Assembly (NCBI GenBank): GCA_004195035.1 | Contig: SGBD01000006.1 | Coordinates: forward strand, 1-61,680 | Reading direction: 5' to 3' | From: Candidatus Acidulodesulfobacterium ferriphilum | GTDB lineage: Bacteria; SZUA-79; Acidulodesulfobacterales; Acidulodesulfobacteraceae | DNA length: 61,680 nucleotides | Shown: positions 32,651 to 43,763 of the stretch, piece after piece | Numbering within the stretch: the stretch's first letter is position 1 | How the letters are laid out: each line of letters begins with the position of its first letter | Notes under the pieces: generated by a model | The model's input: the letters and a program-made list of their open reading frames with translations, nothing else | Databases searched by the model: none | What the model was told of the DNA's origin: nothing | Translations under genes and position numbers: made by a program

Positions 32651-33757
32651 TTATACGGTAGCGGGCGCTTTCGGTTCGCCGCCGATTAATGTTAAATAGA
32701 CTAACAAAAGGAGAAACAAAATCCCCAGAACCGTCGCTGCCGGTCTTTTAAACGGGCTTCTTTCATGCCCTCTATCGATAAACGGCAACGCAAATAATAT
32801 TGCAAACCCGATTGTAGGGACAAGGAATGTAGAAAATATAATCAGTCCGTTACCCGGGAAATATTTTAACAATTCCTCGTTTGCAAGAAAATACCAGTCG
32901 GCCTCGGGAGCAAAGTTAAGAGCCAGAGGTCTGTACATCGGCCCGATTGCCGCCCCATAGTAAACTGCGAGGAAATAAACTACCGCAAATACCCCTAAAG
33001 CTACTATCATATCTTTATAGAACTGATCCGGGAAAAACGGAACCGTTCCATCCGGTTTAATCCATTTATTCGGGTCGTCATCGGATAATTTGCTGTTTTT
33101 GTATTCCAGTGCCATACCCTGATGACCTGTTTTTCTTATTAAAAATAGGTGCATCGGAATAAACATAATAACCACAAGCGGCAAAAGCCATACATGAACG
33201 GCAAATATATGCTGCATAGTTAAAACGGATGTTTCCGTCCCGCCTCTTACGACAATTCTTAAAAAACCGCCGATAATCGGGGTATGCGATGCGACATTCG
33301 TAAGAACATTAATCGTCCACCAGGAGTTTTCGTTACCGATAAGCATATATCCCGTCAAACCCAGAACGACGACAACGGAGAATAGAACCATGCCTGCGAC
33401 CCATTGAAGCTCCCTCGGCTTTTTATAAGCGCCTGAAAAATATACCCTTGCCATATGAACGAGCAGGAAGAATATCATAGTAAACGCGCCCCATAGATGA
33501 ATGCCGAGAAGTATATTGCCGAGCAGGACATGGTGTTTTATATAATATGTCGCATTCCTTGCCATCGGAAAATACGGAACATAATAGAACAGTAAAAATA
33601 TTCCCGTTACGACCTGAATCGTAAAAAGAAACGCAAGAAGGCTCCCAAAAGTATATGCCCATCCCCCTCTTCTCGGTATTCTTTCGCCGTTAAATTCATT
33701 TATTAATTCGGTAAGCCCGATTCTTTCATCAAACCAATCTTGAATTTTTTTAAACAT
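32651..33757 (-). CDS. Cytochrome b of a bc-type quinol:cytochrome complex
   Basis: 368 residues, about eight helices, in one chain. Haem ligand pairs: H in GIHLWGAF with H in LLVHMARVY (13 residues between), and H in AVHVWLLP with H in IPMHLF (14 between, as in b6). APEADWYFLANEELL takes the place of the PEWY loop at the quinol site (PDWYFL style, as in other non-canonical bcc complexes). It oxidises menaquinol or ubiquinol and passes electrons to Rieske and the b haems. It follows the Rieske gene with a TAATG overlap and has a GAGGGGG ribosome site. Confidence 0.95.
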   Translation of the reverse strand: MFKKIQDWFDERIGLTELINEFNGERIPRRGGWAYTFGSLLAFLFTIQVVTGIFLLFYYVPYFPMARNATYYIKHHVLLGNILLGIHLWGAFTMIFFLLVHMARVYFSGAYKKPRELQWVAGMVLFSVVVVLGLTGYMLIGNENSWWTINVLTNVASHTPIIGGFLRIVVRGGTETSVLTMQHIFAVHVWLLPLVVIMFIPMHLFLIRKTGHQGMALEYKNSKLSDDDPNKWIKPDGTVPFFPDQFYKDMIVALGVFAVVYFLAVYYGAAIGPMYRPLALNFAPEADWYFLANEELLKYFPGNGLIIFSTFLVPTIGFAILFALPFIDRGHERSPFKRPAATVLGILFLLLLVYLTLIGGEPKAPATV

Positions 33758-34278
33758 TAGATCCCCCTCTCTTTTGGATTATTCAAAAACTTATTTTGAA
33801 TAAATACGGTATCTTTTTCTATTTTATGAACCCATTCATACAATGGTCTGGGCGGAGGACCTCCGACAACTTTACCGAGAACATTAAACATCCCGCCATG
33901 GCACGGGCACAGGAACTTTTGTCTTGCAGGAATCCAGTGTAAAGGACACCCTAGATGGGTACACTGATTTGAGAAGAAATAAAAATTACCGTTAATATCT
34001 TTAACTACAACAACCTGCCTTGGAAGAGTATTTACCGACCACCCCTGCTTAACCCTGAAATATACAGGAACAAACTTCGGCGTCAAGGGTGCAATTTTTT
34101 GTAAGTCGTTCATGCTGCCAAGTTCAGTCCATACAATATCCCTTTTTTTAAATAACGGGCTTAAAACCACTCCCAGAATAGGAACTGCCACCGCAACGCC
34201 TACTATGGCAGAAATTAAACCGATAACAACCGTCATAAAAGTCCGCCTTGAAGGCGACTCTTCTGAACTTTTTGCCAT
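33757..34278 (-). CDS. Rieske [2Fe-2S] protein of the bc-type complex
   Basis: 173 residues. An SRRTFMTVVIG Tat-type N-terminal anchor spans about residues 11-40. The cluster motifs are CTHLGC and CPCHGG (two Cys, two His), with the GPPPRPL loop after them. It is the movable electron carrier between quinol and the c-type partner, located outside the membrane. First gene of the three-gene operon Rieske, cytochrome b, membrane-cytochrome c fusion. Start has a strong GGGGGG ribosome site. Confidence 0.96.
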   Translation of the reverse strand: MAKSSEESPSRRTFMTVVIGLISAIVGVAVAVPILGVVLSPLFKKRDIVWTELGSMNDLQKIAPLTPKFVPVYFRVKQGWSVNTLPRQVVVVKDINGNFYFFSNQCTHLGCPLHWIPARQKFLCPCHGGMFNVLGKVVGGPPPRPLYEWVHKIEKDTVFIQNKFLNNPKERGI

Positions 34279-34400
34279 TTTAACCCCCCTTTGGTTTATT
34301 ATTTAATTAAATTATTCGATTATTCGACTTTACTAATTTATAAAGCTGTTATCATTGCATATTTATCTTATTTAATATGGTTTCTAAACCTTATCTATTT

Positions 34401-34416
34401 GATATATCGATATATC
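34401..34416. promoter_or_regulatory. Perfect 16-base palindrome upstream of the Rieske operon
   Basis: GATATATCGATATATC is its own complement and lies about 125 bases before the Rieske start, in a 289-base AT-rich gap between the divergent-side uvrA end and the Rieske gene. It could be an operator. No protein is assigned. Confidence 0.3.
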
Positions 34417-34567
34417 GGTAAAATTTTAAATACTAAATAAACTTTTTTATCACTATAACCTCAAAAAGTCAATAATTTTTTTAATTAATTTTTTATAAAA
34501 TTTTATGTCTGCGTAATATTGCCATATTCCGCTTCAACAACGCAAACCGCATATTTATTAAGCCAAT

Positions 34568-37402
34568 CTATTGATTCCAAACTTTGCTTATTGCTGTTTT
34601 TTTAATGGCATTAGCCAGATATTTGCCCGTTACCGAGTCATTATTTAAAGCTAAGTCTTCCGGTGCGCCGCACGCCACAATATAGCCCCCTTCATCCCCG
34701 CCCTCTGGTCCCATATCTATAACATAATCGGATGACTTGATAACATCGATATTATGTTCGATAACAATAACGGTATTGCCTGAACCTACAAGTAAATTCA
34801 GAATATGCAGCAGTTTATTTATATCGTCGAAATGCAGACCCGTGGTTGGCTCGTCAAGTATATACAGGGTTTTAAACTGGCCAGGCCTTGACAATTCTCT
34901 TGAAAGCTTAATCCTTTGAGCCTCCCCGCCTGATAAGGTAGTTGCAAGCTGGCCCAGGTTTATATAATCAAGCCCTACATCGATTAAAAACTTAATTTTA
35001 TGATTAAGCGCGGGTATATTGGCAAAAAATTCATAAGCTTCCCTGACCGTCATATTTAAAACATCATAAATATTTTTGTTTTTATAAGCTATCTCTAATG
35101 TTTGTTTATTATACCTCTTTCCCTTGCAGACATCGCATACGACATAAACATCAGGCATGAACAGCATCTCTATCTTTTTTACGCCGTCGCCGCTGCATGC
35201 CTCGCATCTGCCCCCTTTTACATTAAAGCTGAATCTGCCGGGGTTATAGCCTCTTGCCCTTGCCTCTTTGGTTCCCGCAAAAATCTCCCTTATCAGCGTA
35301 AAAATACCAGTGTATGTAGCAGGATTTGACCTTGGAGTTCTTCCGATAGGAGATTGGTCTATATCGATAATTCTATCGATTAAATCGATATTTTCTATGT
35401 TTTCTATTTCAAACCTCTTAAAATCCTTTATGCCGTTTTTGTAATTGGAGACAGCGGCATAAAGGGTGTCGATTATAAGCGTGCTTTTTCCCGAACCGGA
35501 AACCCCTGTTATGCAAACCAGATTTTCAAGGGGGATGCGGGCATTTATATTTTTTAAATTATTCTTTTTTGCGCCTTTTATTTCTAAAAAATTCTTATCC
35601 TGCTTTCTCCTTGCACCCGGAATATCGACCGCCGCTTTTCCGCTTAAATATTTGCCTGTCAACGACTCAGGATTACTCATAATTTCGGCAGGGGTTCCCT
35701 GTGCCACCACATACCCTCCGTTTTTACCCGCCCCGGGACCCATATCTACAATATAATCGGCTTCCAACATCGTAAGCGTATCATGTTCCACCACAATAAG
35801 ACTATTTCCTTTATCCTTAAGGTCTATAATAGTTTTTAGCAAGCGCTCGTTATCCCTCATATGAAGCCCGATACTCGGCTCGTCGAGAACATACAGCACG
35901 CCCGTAAGGCCCGACCCTATTTGCGAGGCGAGCCGTATCCGCTGAGATTCGCCGCCAGAAAGCGTTTGAGCAGGCCTTGATAATGTAAGATAGTTAAGCC
36001 CTACATTTACGAGAAACTTCAACCTGTCTTTAATTTCATTAATTAACCTGACGGCTACATTTTGCTCATATTCATTCAAATCGACATCTTTAAAAAATTT
36101 TGAGGCGTCCTTAATGCTTAAATTGGCAATATCTATAATCGACATATTATTAATTTTATAACTTAAGGACTCTTTCTTTAATCTAAAACCATGACATTCG
36201 GGACAAGCCTTTTCGTTCATAAATTCGTGAGCGTTGATTATGTGGTTAGAACCGTTTATGCTTGCCTCCAGCATTGGAATTATTCCTTCCCATTTTTTTA
36301 ACCTGAAAGAAGTATTTTCGGTTACGGCATCGTAAAATTTTATTTTATCATCGCCTGAACCGTACATAATTGCATGCCTATCGTCATAAGTTAAATCTTC
36401 GTAAGGCGTGTCCATCCTAAACCCGTAATGTTTCGATAATGCGCTTATTATCTGGTTTTTATAAACGGGGCTTGAATTGTTTAAAACGGTTATCGCCCCT
36501 TCTTTTAACGACAATCCCTTATTTGGGACTATGAGATCCTCGTCCAAATATTTCGTATATCCTAAGCCGTCGCAAAAAGAGCAGGCGCCCTGGGGGCTGT
36601 TAAAGGAAAATGCCGCAGGTTCAGGTTTTCCGTAGCTTATACCGCAATCCAAACAGATAGAATTTTCGGTTAGTATTTCTTCTTTATCTTCGAACTTTAA
36701 TTTTAGAATGCCCTGCGATAATTTTAAAGCAAGTTCGATAGAATCTGCCAGCCTTTTTTTGTTTTCATCTTTTATAAAAATTCTATCTATAACTAAGTCG
36801 ATATCATGTTTTTTATTTTTATCTAAGGTTATAGCATCCTCGAGATTATACTCCTTTTTATCTACATATACCCTGTAAAAGCCGTGCTTTAAATATTCCT
36901 CGAATTTTGCCTTAAATTCGCCCTTTCTATTAATCGCAATAGGCGACAATATAATTAATTTTTCACCGATTTTGTGTGAAAAAACCGCCTCCGTCATCTG
37001 GTCGATAGTCTTGGGTTCTATTTTTTTACCGCATTTATAACAATATGGAACTCCGATACGGGCAAATAGAACTCTTAAATAGTCATATATTTCGGTAATA
37101 GTTCCTACGGTGGAACGGGGATTTTTACTAACAGACTTTTGCTCTATGGAAATGGTGGGAGACAACCCCTCTATGGAATCGACATCGGGCTTATCCATCT
37201 GCTCCATAAACTGCCTTGCGTATGAAGAAAGAGATTCTAAATACCTTCTTTGCCCCTCCGCAAATATTGTATCAAATGCCAGCGACGATTTTCCCGAACC
37301 GGAAAGACCTGTTATTACGACAAGTCTGTCCTTCGGAATTTCTAAATTTATATTTTTTAAATTATGCTGCCGCGCACCCTTTATTATTATTTTTCTTTCC
37401 AT
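34568..37402 (-). CDS. uvrA: Excinuclease ABC subunit UvrA
   Basis: 944 residues, full length. UvrA finds bulky DNA damage and loads UvrB. Both ATPase halves are present: Walker [13 protein letters not shown] near residue 31 and [13 protein letters not shown], signatures [12 protein letters not shown] and [11 protein letters not shown], and DEPSIGLH / DEPTTGLH. Zinc sites CLDCG...CSFCDGLG and CEACSGDG...CDVCKGKRY are intact. The start overlaps the end of pdxA by 16 bases, so they are co-transcribed. Confidence 0.98.
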   Translation of the reverse strand: MERKIIIKGARQHNLKNINLEIPKDRLVVITGLSGSGKSSLAFDTIFAEGQRRYLESLSSYARQFMEQMDKPDVDSIEGLSPTISIEQKSVSKNPRSTVGTITEIYDYLRVLFARIGVPYCYKCGKKIEPKTIDQMTEAVFSHKIGEKLIILSPIAINRKGEFKAKFEEYLKHGFYRVYVDKKEYNLEDAITLDKNKKHDIDLVIDRIFIKDENKKRLADSIELALKLSQGILKLKFEDKEEILTENSICLDCGISYGKPEPAAFSFNSPQGACSFCDGLGYTKYLDEDLIVPNKGLSLKEGAITVLNNSSPVYKNQIISALSKHYGFRMDTPYEDLTYDDRHAIMYGSGDDKIKFYDAVTENTSFRLKKWEGIIPMLEASINGSNHIINAHEFMNEKACPECHGFRLKKESLSYKINNMSIIDIANLSIKDASKFFKDVDLNEYEQNVAVRLINEIKDRLKFLVNVGLNYLTLSRPAQTLSGGESQRIRLASQIGSGLTGVLYVLDEPSIGLHMRDNERLLKTIIDLKDKGNSLIVVEHDTLTMLEADYIVDMGPGAGKNGGYVVAQGTPAEIMSNPESLTGKYLSGKAAVDIPGARRKQDKNFLEIKGAKKNNLKNINARIPLENLVCITGVSGSGKSTLIIDTLYAAVSNYKNGIKDFKRFEIENIENIDLIDRIIDIDQSPIGRTPRSNPATYTGIFTLIREIFAGTKEARARGYNPGRFSFNVKGGRCEACSGDGVKKIEMLFMPDVYVVCDVCKGKRYNKQTLEIAYKNKNIYDVLNMTVREAYEFFANIPALNHKIKFLIDVGLDYINLGQLATTLSGGEAQRIKLSRELSRPGQFKTLYILDEPTTGLHFDDINKLLHILNLLVGSGNTVIVIEHNIDVIKSSDYVIDMGPEGGDEGGYIVACGAPEDLALNNDSVTGKYLANAIKKTAISKVWNQ

Positions 37403-38415
37403 TTCAATCTATTTTTAGAAATTTCATAAGCTAATTTTATAGATTCTTTCATACTGTTAGAATCCGCTAAATTTTTCCCTGCTATATTATAAGCCGTTCC
37501 ATGCACGGGCGATGTCCTTACTATTTTAAGTCCCGCGGTTACATTTACTCCCTCATTAAAGGAGAGCAGTTTAAAAGGTATTAACGCCTGGTCATGATAC
37601 ATTGCGACTATCAAGTCGTAACCTTTATATACTTTAGCAAAGAAGCTGTCGGAAGGAAAAGGGCCGTCGATAAAAAAACCGTTATTTTTAAATTCCGTTA
37701 TAACCGGGGATATAATATCTTTCTCTTCCGTCCCTATCTCCCCATTTTCTCCCGCATGCGGATTTAAACCTAAAACGGCAATTTTAGGACTTCTTATGCC
37801 AAAATCGTTTGTCATGGACGAGATAGAGATTTTTAGTATATTTCTTAAAGATTCTTTGGTGATGCTCCTTGAAACCATAGATAACGGAATATGAATTGTC
37901 GCAAGAACGGTTATCATTGTTTTTGAATAAAAAAGCATTGCATAGTCTTTTGAAGAAGTTAAATATCCCAAAAGCTCCGTATGTCCGCCGAACTTTGCGC
38001 CTCCTTTTATCATCATTTCCTTATTTATCGGGGCTGTTGCAAATCCCGAAATTCTTCCGTCCAATGAAAAATCCACTGCGGCAGAAATAAATGATTCGAC
38101 ATCTCTAGCATATTCGGGATTAATTTCGCCGTATTTCACGGATTGATACGATTTAGAAGATAAATCTATTACATTGATATGGGTATTTTTGTAAGAATAT
38201 TCAAGGAGAGAGTCCTGCCTGATTAAATTTACAGGGGCATCTTTTTTGATTATACTTTTTAAAACATAATCAATATGTTCAAAAGACCCGAAGATAACCG
38301 GTTTAATTGGCGTGTTGATTTTTATGAAGTATTCCGCAGCCTTAACTGCTATTTCAGGACCGATGCCGGCGGGATCCCCCATTGTAATGCCGATAAAGCT
38401 ACTTTCCTTAAGCAA
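37387..38415 (-). CDS. pdxA: 4-hydroxythreonine-4-phosphate dehydrogenase PdxA
   Basis: 342 residues, TTG start. PdxA oxidises 4-phosphohydroxy-L-threonine in vitamin B6 synthesis (DXP-dependent route). Family blocks: [42 protein letters not shown] with metal/substrate His, [16 protein letters not shown], and [13 protein letters not shown] and [17 protein letters not shown] near the end. No ribosome site is visible before TTG. It lies between surA (upstream) and uvrA. Confidence 0.96.
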   Translation of the reverse strand: MLKESSFIGITMGDPAGIGPEIAVKAAEYFIKINTPIKPVIFGSFEHIDYVLKSIIKKDAPVNLIRQDSLLEYSYKNTHINVIDLSSKSYQSVKYGEINPEYARDVESFISAAVDFSLDGRISGFATAPINKEMMIKGGAKFGGHTELLGYLTSSKDYAMLFYSKTMITVLATIHIPLSMVSRSITKESLRNILKISISSMTNDFGIRSPKIAVLGLNPHAGENGEIGTEEKDIISPVITEFKNNGFFIDGPFPSDSFFAKVYKGYDLIVAMYHDQALIPFKLLSFNEGVNVTAGLKIVRTSPVHGTAYNIAGKNLADSNSMKESIKLAYEISKNRLKWKEK

Positions 38416-38432
38416 TTTTATTCATGTAATCG

Positions 38433-39458
38433 TTAAACAGGGATTTTGATTTTAATATAAGCATTTTTTCTGGCTCTTTTTAAAAGCCTTGCAAGATACT
38501 CGTTTGTTTTATGTTTTTCAAGAATCGAAAATATCTCCGGCTTTACCTGCTTAAAGGTTTTAAATGCCCCCATTTTTTTTCCGACAGATTTAAATATGGT
38601 ATAGCCGAATGGAGATTTTATAACCCTGCTTATCTGCCCCACCTTTAACCTAAAAGCTATCTTAGAGAAATTAGGGGATAATTTATCTTTATAAACATAG
38701 CCGATTCTTCCTCCATTTTTTTCCGAAGGGTCTTCGGAATATGTTCTTGCTAAGGATGAAAAACCGGTATCGCCGTTTATTGCCAGCTTTCTAATTTTTA
38801 ACATTTTTTCATAAATTTTTTTCTTTGCTTCTTTACTTGCGTTACGAGGCACGGCTAAAAATATAAGCTTCAGGTCTGCCATAGGCATACCTCTGAATTC
38901 TTCTATGTTTTTCTTATAATAATCCTGCATTTCTTTTTGAGTTATAATCATCTTATTGCCGTAAACCTTCCTCAGAAGTTCCATCTGGATAAAGTGGGCT
39001 CTAACCCGTTTAATGTACGCCTCTTTACTTATCCCCCTTTTTTTTAAAAAATCGAAGAACTGATTTTCGGTAAAGTTATTTGCATGGGCGACATCCTTTA
39101 TATAACCGCCCAATTGTTTTGGAGATACATAAATAGCTGCTCTTTCCTCTTCCTGCTTAAGTAAAATATTATCCGCCAAAAGATTGATAACGCCTTTTGT
39201 TTTCGACATTATCAAGGAATCGGAGCTTGTAAAAATACCCTGAGAGGCATTGTTTTGCATCTGCTCATATTCTTCGAACGCCTGCCTGTTAAATTTTGCA
39301 AAATCATACAGCGTTATAGGGGTTTTATTTACAACGGCAATTACCTGGTCTATTATTACGGCGTTTGCATTTTTTGCGCTTACCGGAAATAAATTAATTA
39401 AGAAAATGGAAGCGGCTATAAATGCGAAAATCCTGCCCTTTTTTATTATACTTTCCAT
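38433..39458 (-). CDS. surA: SurA-like periplasmic peptidyl-prolyl isomerase
   Basis: 341 residues with an N-terminal signal peptide (FAFIAASIFLINLFPVSA). A SurA N-domain (IIDQVIAVVNKTPITLYDFAKF...) is followed by one parvulin domain (DLKLIFLAVPRNASKEAKKK...SLARTYSEDPSEKNGGRIGYVYKDKLSPNF...GQISRVIKSPFGYTIFK). SurA proteins escort outer-membrane proteins in the periplasm of Gram-negative cells. E. coli SurA has two parvulin domains; one is common elsewhere. It is 9 bases after the PpiC lipoprotein gene. Confidence 0.88.
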   Translation of the reverse strand: MESIIKKGRIFAFIAASIFLINLFPVSAKNANAVIIDQVIAVVNKTPITLYDFAKFNRQAFEEYEQMQNNASQGIFTSSDSLIMSKTKGVINLLADNILLKQEEERAAIYVSPKQLGGYIKDVAHANNFTENQFFDFLKKRGISKEAYIKRVRAHFIQMELLRKVYGNKMIITQKEMQDYYKKNIEEFRGMPMADLKLIFLAVPRNASKEAKKKIYEKMLKIRKLAINGDTGFSSLARTYSEDPSEKNGGRIGYVYKDKLSPNFSKIAFRLKVGQISRVIKSPFGYTIFKSVGKKMGAFKTFKQVKPEIFSILEKHKTNEYLARLLKRARKNAYIKIKIPV

Positions 39459-39467
39459 ATTTAAATT

Positions 39468-40436
39468 TTAACCCTGCTTTTTACCTGCAACGCCCTGCTT
39501 TTCAGGAACGGGAGCGGGAACAGGAGCAGCTTCAAAGTTTGGTAAATTATTGTAATAATATTTAATGTTTGACTTAGCCCTTAACTTTTCCACAAAGTTT
39601 TTAAGAATTTTAGAGGCTTCTTTTTGTTTCATCATAACGATAATATCGTTCTTTACCTTAGAAAACGGTTTTGGCTTGCCTGCTATTATATTATTAAGCC
39701 TTATTATATCAAAGTTGTTCCCGACCTTAACGATATTTGAGTACTCCCCTATTTTGCGAAGGTTGAAGGCGGCATTGTTAAATGCCGGCGTTGTTTCTTC
39801 GAATTTAATCCACCCCAAAGTTCCGCCCGATTTGGCATTTGGAGCGGTTGAGTATTTTTGCGCAACGGCGGCAAACGGTTTTCCGCTTTTAAGTAAATTG
39901 TAAGCGGTCTGAGCCTGTTTGAGCGAACTTGACTGAACATAACTGACATTAATCTTTGACGGCAGATTAAAGCTTAAGAAATGTTTTTTATAGTAAGCCT
40001 TTGCATCTGCGGCTGTCACGCTGACTTTATTCGATATCTCCTTGTGCAAAAGAAGCTGCACCAAAAGGCCCTTTTTAAAATCAGACACTTGGGATTTATA
40101 ATCTTTCGACTTATTAATCCCTTCTTTAACGGCTTCGTTAACCAATATTTGCCTATCGACAAGACTTCTAATAAACCTCTTTGAACCTGCGGGGGTTTGA
40201 AGATAATCTTTTAAATTCGGCGGAAATTTGGCGATTTCGGATTTAAATTTGCCGACCGTTATAGGCTTTCCGTTAACCGTGGCAATAACATTTGAAGATG
40301 GAGCACTTTTTTTGGCGCAGCCATAAAGACTCATTGAAATTATAACCGCAAATAACGCTATAAATAAAATTTTACCCTTAATTTTAAATTTTTGAGCTTC
40401 GCTATAAAAACGCATGCCGTCTTTGTTCGTTTCCAT
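39468..40436 (-). CDS. PpiC-type peptidyl-prolyl isomerase lipoprotein
   Basis: 322 residues. The start MRFY... is followed by a membrane stretch (ILFIALFAVIISMSLYGC); the C of LYGC is a lipobox, so the protein is lipid-anchored outside the cytoplasm. The parvulin core includes SYVQSSSLKQAQTAYNLLKSGKPFAAVAQKYSTAPNAKSGGTLGWIKFEET. The C-terminus is rich in Pro and Lys (PAPVPEKQ). Related to PrsA and SurA folding helpers. It precedes surA and follows mfd. Confidence 0.88.
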   Translation of the reverse strand: METNKDGMRFYSEAQKFKIKGKILFIALFAVIISMSLYGCAKKSAPSSNVIATVNGKPITVGKFKSEIAKFPPNLKDYLQTPAGSKRFIRSLVDRQILVNEAVKEGINKSKDYKSQVSDFKKGLLVQLLLHKEISNKVSVTAADAKAYYKKHFLSFNLPSKINVSYVQSSSLKQAQTAYNLLKSGKPFAAVAQKYSTAPNAKSGGTLGWIKFEETTPAFNNAAFNLRKIGEYSNIVKVGNNFDIIRLNNIIAGKPKPFSKVKNDIIVMMKQKEASKILKNFVEKLRAKSNIKYYYNNLPNFEAAPVPAPVPEKQGVAGKKQG

Positions 40437-40497
40437 TTTTCCCTCTGAATATTTTTAATATTAAATAGATTGTCTCAAAATTGCCTTTAAATTATCT

Positions 40498-43400
40498 TTA
40501 AATATTAACATAGCTATATAATCGTTGCAAGATAATTTTAGAAGCATTAAGTTTATCAAGCGGCGTAGGCCCTTTTTTTGGCCTAAGTTTAATTATAAAT
40601 TCCCCGAGAAAGTTCATAACATATTCCGATGAAATATCTCTGTCATTTACAAACCTGATTAAACCATCCGAAAGAGCTTCCGCCGAGCCGTGAAATTCGA
40701 TTATAAATTCATTTTCTTTTATCTCTATGAGTTTAACCCTTGAATTTTTCATATAAACCTTGAGTTCTTCCACCGATAAAAGATTATTTACCGTCTCAGG
40801 AATTTTCCCAAATCTGTCGGCGAGCTCTAACCGTACCGCCTCAACATCGTCTAAGCTGTTGCAATTCGCAAGCTTTCTGTAAATGGATAATTTTATTTTA
40901 CTATCATTTATATAAGAATCCGGGATATATAAAGATAGATTAGTTTTTACCTCGGGGTTAATTTGCGGAGGAAGTGTAATGTCCTGCATTTTTTCAACCT
41001 CTTCTTTAAGCATTTGCATGCACATTTCAAGCCCAACAGCGTCAATGTGCCCCGACTGGGCGCCCCCCAGAATATTGCCTGCCCCCCTTATCTCCAGATC
41101 TGCCATAGCAAGTTTAAAACCCGCCCCCAATTCGCTGTATTCTTTTACCTTATTCAGCCTTTTTCTTTGTTCTTCCGTTAAATCGGCCAAACCGCACCCG
41201 ATTACAAGCAAACAATAAGCCTGAAGATGGGACCTGCCTACCCGTCCCCTTAGCTGGTACAGCTGGCTTAAACCAAGATTTTCCGCATTATTTATAATAA
41301 TTGTATTAACATTGGGGTTATCGAGCCCCGATTCGATAATCGATGTGCTAAGAAGCATGTCATACCCTTTATTATAAAAAAGGTGCATCACCTGCTCGAT
41401 ATCATTTACGCCAAGCCTCCCGTGAACGACGCCGATTCTTATATCCGGCATTATTTTTTTAATCTTTTTAAATACCGCGTCCAGATGCGAAATCCTGTTA
41501 TCGATAAAATAAACCTGCCCGCCCCTTGCAAGCTCCTTAAAAACGGCATCCTTAATGATTTCATCGTCGTAACCGACAATATCGGTTATAACATTCTTTC
41601 TTCCTGCGGGAGGGGTATCGATAATGCTTAAATCCCTGATGCCGGACATGGAAAGATATAAGGTTCTTGGAATAGGGGTGGCGCTCATTGCAAGAACATC
41701 TATAGAAGAACGGATTTCTTTGATTCCTTCTTTCTGCATCGCTCCAAACTTTTGTTCTTCATCGATAATTAGAAGCCCGATATCGTGAAATTTAATTTTT
41801 TCGGATAATAGTTTGTGCGTCCCTATTATTATGTCGATTTCTCCGCTTTTAATCTGATTTAAGATTTTCTTTTCCTCGCCCCTACCGACAAATCTTGAGA
41901 TATAGGCTACTTTAATCGGATATTTTTCAAATCTTTTTTTAAAATTATTGTAATGCTGCTCAACTAAAAGAGTAGTAGGAGCAATAAGAGCCACCTGCTT
42001 TCCATCCATGGATGCCTTAAATGCCGCTCTAATCGCTACTTCCGTCTTCCCAAATCCCACATCGCCGCATATTAACCTGTCCATAGGTTTATTAAGATGC
42101 ATATCCGAAAGGACATCTTTGATTGCCTTTGCCTGATCTTCTGTTTCTTCAAACTCGAAGCTTTCTTCAAATTCTCTGTAAACCTCATCTTCTTCCGAAA
42201 AAGCAAATCCCCTCCCGGTCATTCTTTTGGCGTATAATACTTTTAAATCAAGGGCGACTTCCTCTATTTTTTCTTTAGCCTTTATTTTTGCCCTTTCCCA
42301 TGACTTATTTCCCAATCTGCTTAATTTTGGCGAATTTTCCTCTGAAGAGGCAATATATTTATGGATTAAATAAATCTTATCCGCAGGAACAAAAACCTTG
42401 TCCCCGCCTTCGTACAGGAGTTCGAAATAATCCGATATGGCGCCGCTTACGGTAATTTTTTTTATCCCTGTAAATTTTGCCACGCCGAATTCATTGTGAA
42501 CTACAAAGTCGCCGGGATTAAGCTCGCTTATTTCGTTAAAAAAATCCGGTTTTGAACCCTTATACGGCGGCTCTTCAATCAAATTAATATGTTCCCTGAA
42601 AAGTTCTTCGCCGGTAAATATCAGAAATTTATGTTTTTTCGATATAATTCCCGCTGAAATCTCACCGATAACAATATGAAACCTGCCTTCCGTTTTATCC
42701 TTATCTAATTGAACGGAAGCAAAAATCTCTTTTAATCTTTGATGATGAATTTCGTTTTTAGAAACTAAAATTATTAAATATTTTTTTTCGATTAATCCGG
42801 AAAATACCCTTTTTATTAGTTTTAGATTTAGCTGCCCGTTTTTATATTTAAAATTTTTAATAAAATTTACATCGTTAAAATTTTCAAACAAAATATAAGC
42901 GTTTTTGGAATTTTCAAAACTTTCATCGCCGTAATAGACCTTTAATTCATTGAGGTCATAATAGAATAATTTGTATGCTTTATTTAATGCTTCTAAATAA
43001 ATAGTTCTGTTGCCTGCATCATGATTTAAAAAATTTTGAAGTTCCGTTTTTGGTTTTTCGACATAGAATACGGGACTTTCCGTAATATCCAATAAATTAA
43101 GTTTTTTTTCATAGATGCCTTCTTTAACGGGAAATACGGTAAAACCGTCTATGCTTTTAACGCTCCTCTGAGTATTAAGATCGAAATATCTTATGTCTTC
43201 CACTATTTCATCAAAAAAATCTATCCTGACGGGTGAAGAATTTTCTGCATCGAACAGGTCGATTATTTCCCCTCTAACCGCAAACTCCTTTTGACTTTCT
43301 ATCTGGCTTACAGGGTCATAACCGTAAGATATAAGAGCGGAGATAAATTTATCTCTGGAAAGTTTTAAACCCCTTTTGATATTAATGCAGGATTTTGAAA

Positions 43401-43746
43401 GGATATCTAATTCTGGAACTTTTGAGAAAAAAGAGGCGGGGGTTAAAATTATAACAGCGTCTTTTTCCGTCTTTATTTCGTATAATAAACTCAGCGGGAT
43501 AATCTCTTCGCAAAAAAAAACCTTTTTTTTCTTTAACGAAGAGTCCGTCAGGAATAATGCATTTTCAAAAAATGTTAAATTTTTATATAAATCCCTCGCC
43601 GATAAATAATTGTCGCACAAAAAGACCGATAAATTATTTTCTGAATTAAGCGTGAGGGCTTCTTCCAGCGCAAAAGCCGTTGAAGCCCCCTTTTTTAATC
43701 CCCGTACTTCGTAAACATTATTTTTGAAATCCAAATCTAAATTCAA
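40498..43746 (-). CDS. mfd: Transcription-repair coupling factor Mfd
   Basis: 1082 residues, TTG start with an AGGATTTAAAG ribosome region. Mfd removes stalled RNA polymerase and recruits UvrA. Order: UvrB-like N-terminal domain, RNA-polymerase interaction domain (PGDFVVHNEFGVAKFTGIKKI), then the DEAD-type translocase with GDVGFGKTEVAIRAAF, DEEQKFG (DEEQ), TATPIPRTLY-type block MSATPIPRTLYLS, and STSIIESGLDNPNVNTIII. C-terminal D7 domain completes it. Slightly short but complete. Located between ppdK and the PpiC genes, with uvrA two genes further on. Confidence 0.97.
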   Translation of the reverse strand: MNLDLDFKNNVYEVRGLKKGASTAFALEEALTLNSENNLSVFLCDNYLSARDLYKNLTFFENALFLTDSSLKKKKVFFCEEIIPLSLLYEIKTEKDAVIILTPASFFSKVPELDILSKSCINIKRGLKLSRDKFISALISYGYDPVSQIESQKEFAVRGEIIDLFDAENSSPVRIDFFDEIVEDIRYFDLNTQRSVKSIDGFTVFPVKEGIYEKKLNLLDITESPVFYVEKPKTELQNFLNHDAGNRTIYLEALNKAYKLFYYDLNELKVYYGDESFENSKNAYILFENFNDVNFIKNFKYKNGQLNLKLIKRVFSGLIEKKYLIILVSKNEIHHQRLKEIFASVQLDKDKTEGRFHIVIGEISAGIISKKHKFLIFTGEELFREHINLIEEPPYKGSKPDFFNEISELNPGDFVVHNEFGVAKFTGIKKITVSGAISDYFELLYEGGDKVFVPADKIYLIHKYIASSEENSPKLSRLGNKSWERAKIKAKEKIEEVALDLKVLYAKRMTGRGFAFSEEDEVYREFEESFEFEETEDQAKAIKDVLSDMHLNKPMDRLICGDVGFGKTEVAIRAAFKASMDGKQVALIAPTTLLVEQHYNNFKKRFEKYPIKVAYISRFVGRGEEKKILNQIKSGEIDIIIGTHKLLSEKIKFHDIGLLIIDEEQKFGAMQKEGIKEIRSSIDVLAMSATPIPRTLYLSMSGIRDLSIIDTPPAGRKNVITDIVGYDDEIIKDAVFKELARGGQVYFIDNRISHLDAVFKKIKKIMPDIRIGVVHGRLGVNDIEQVMHLFYNKGYDMLLSTSIIESGLDNPNVNTIIINNAENLGLSQLYQLRGRVGRSHLQAYCLLVIGCGLADLTEEQRKRLNKVKEYSELGAGFKLAMADLEIRGAGNILGGAQSGHIDAVGLEMCMQMLKEEVEKMQDITLPPQINPEVKTNLSLYIPDSYINDSKIKLSIYRKLANCNSLDDVEAVRLELADRFGKIPETVNNLLSVEELKVYMKNSRVKLIEIKENEFIIEFHGSAEALSDGLIRFVNDRDISSEYVMNFLGEFIIKLRPKKGPTPLDKLNASKIILQRLYSYVNI

Positions 43747-43763
43747 CTTTAAATCCTAAAATC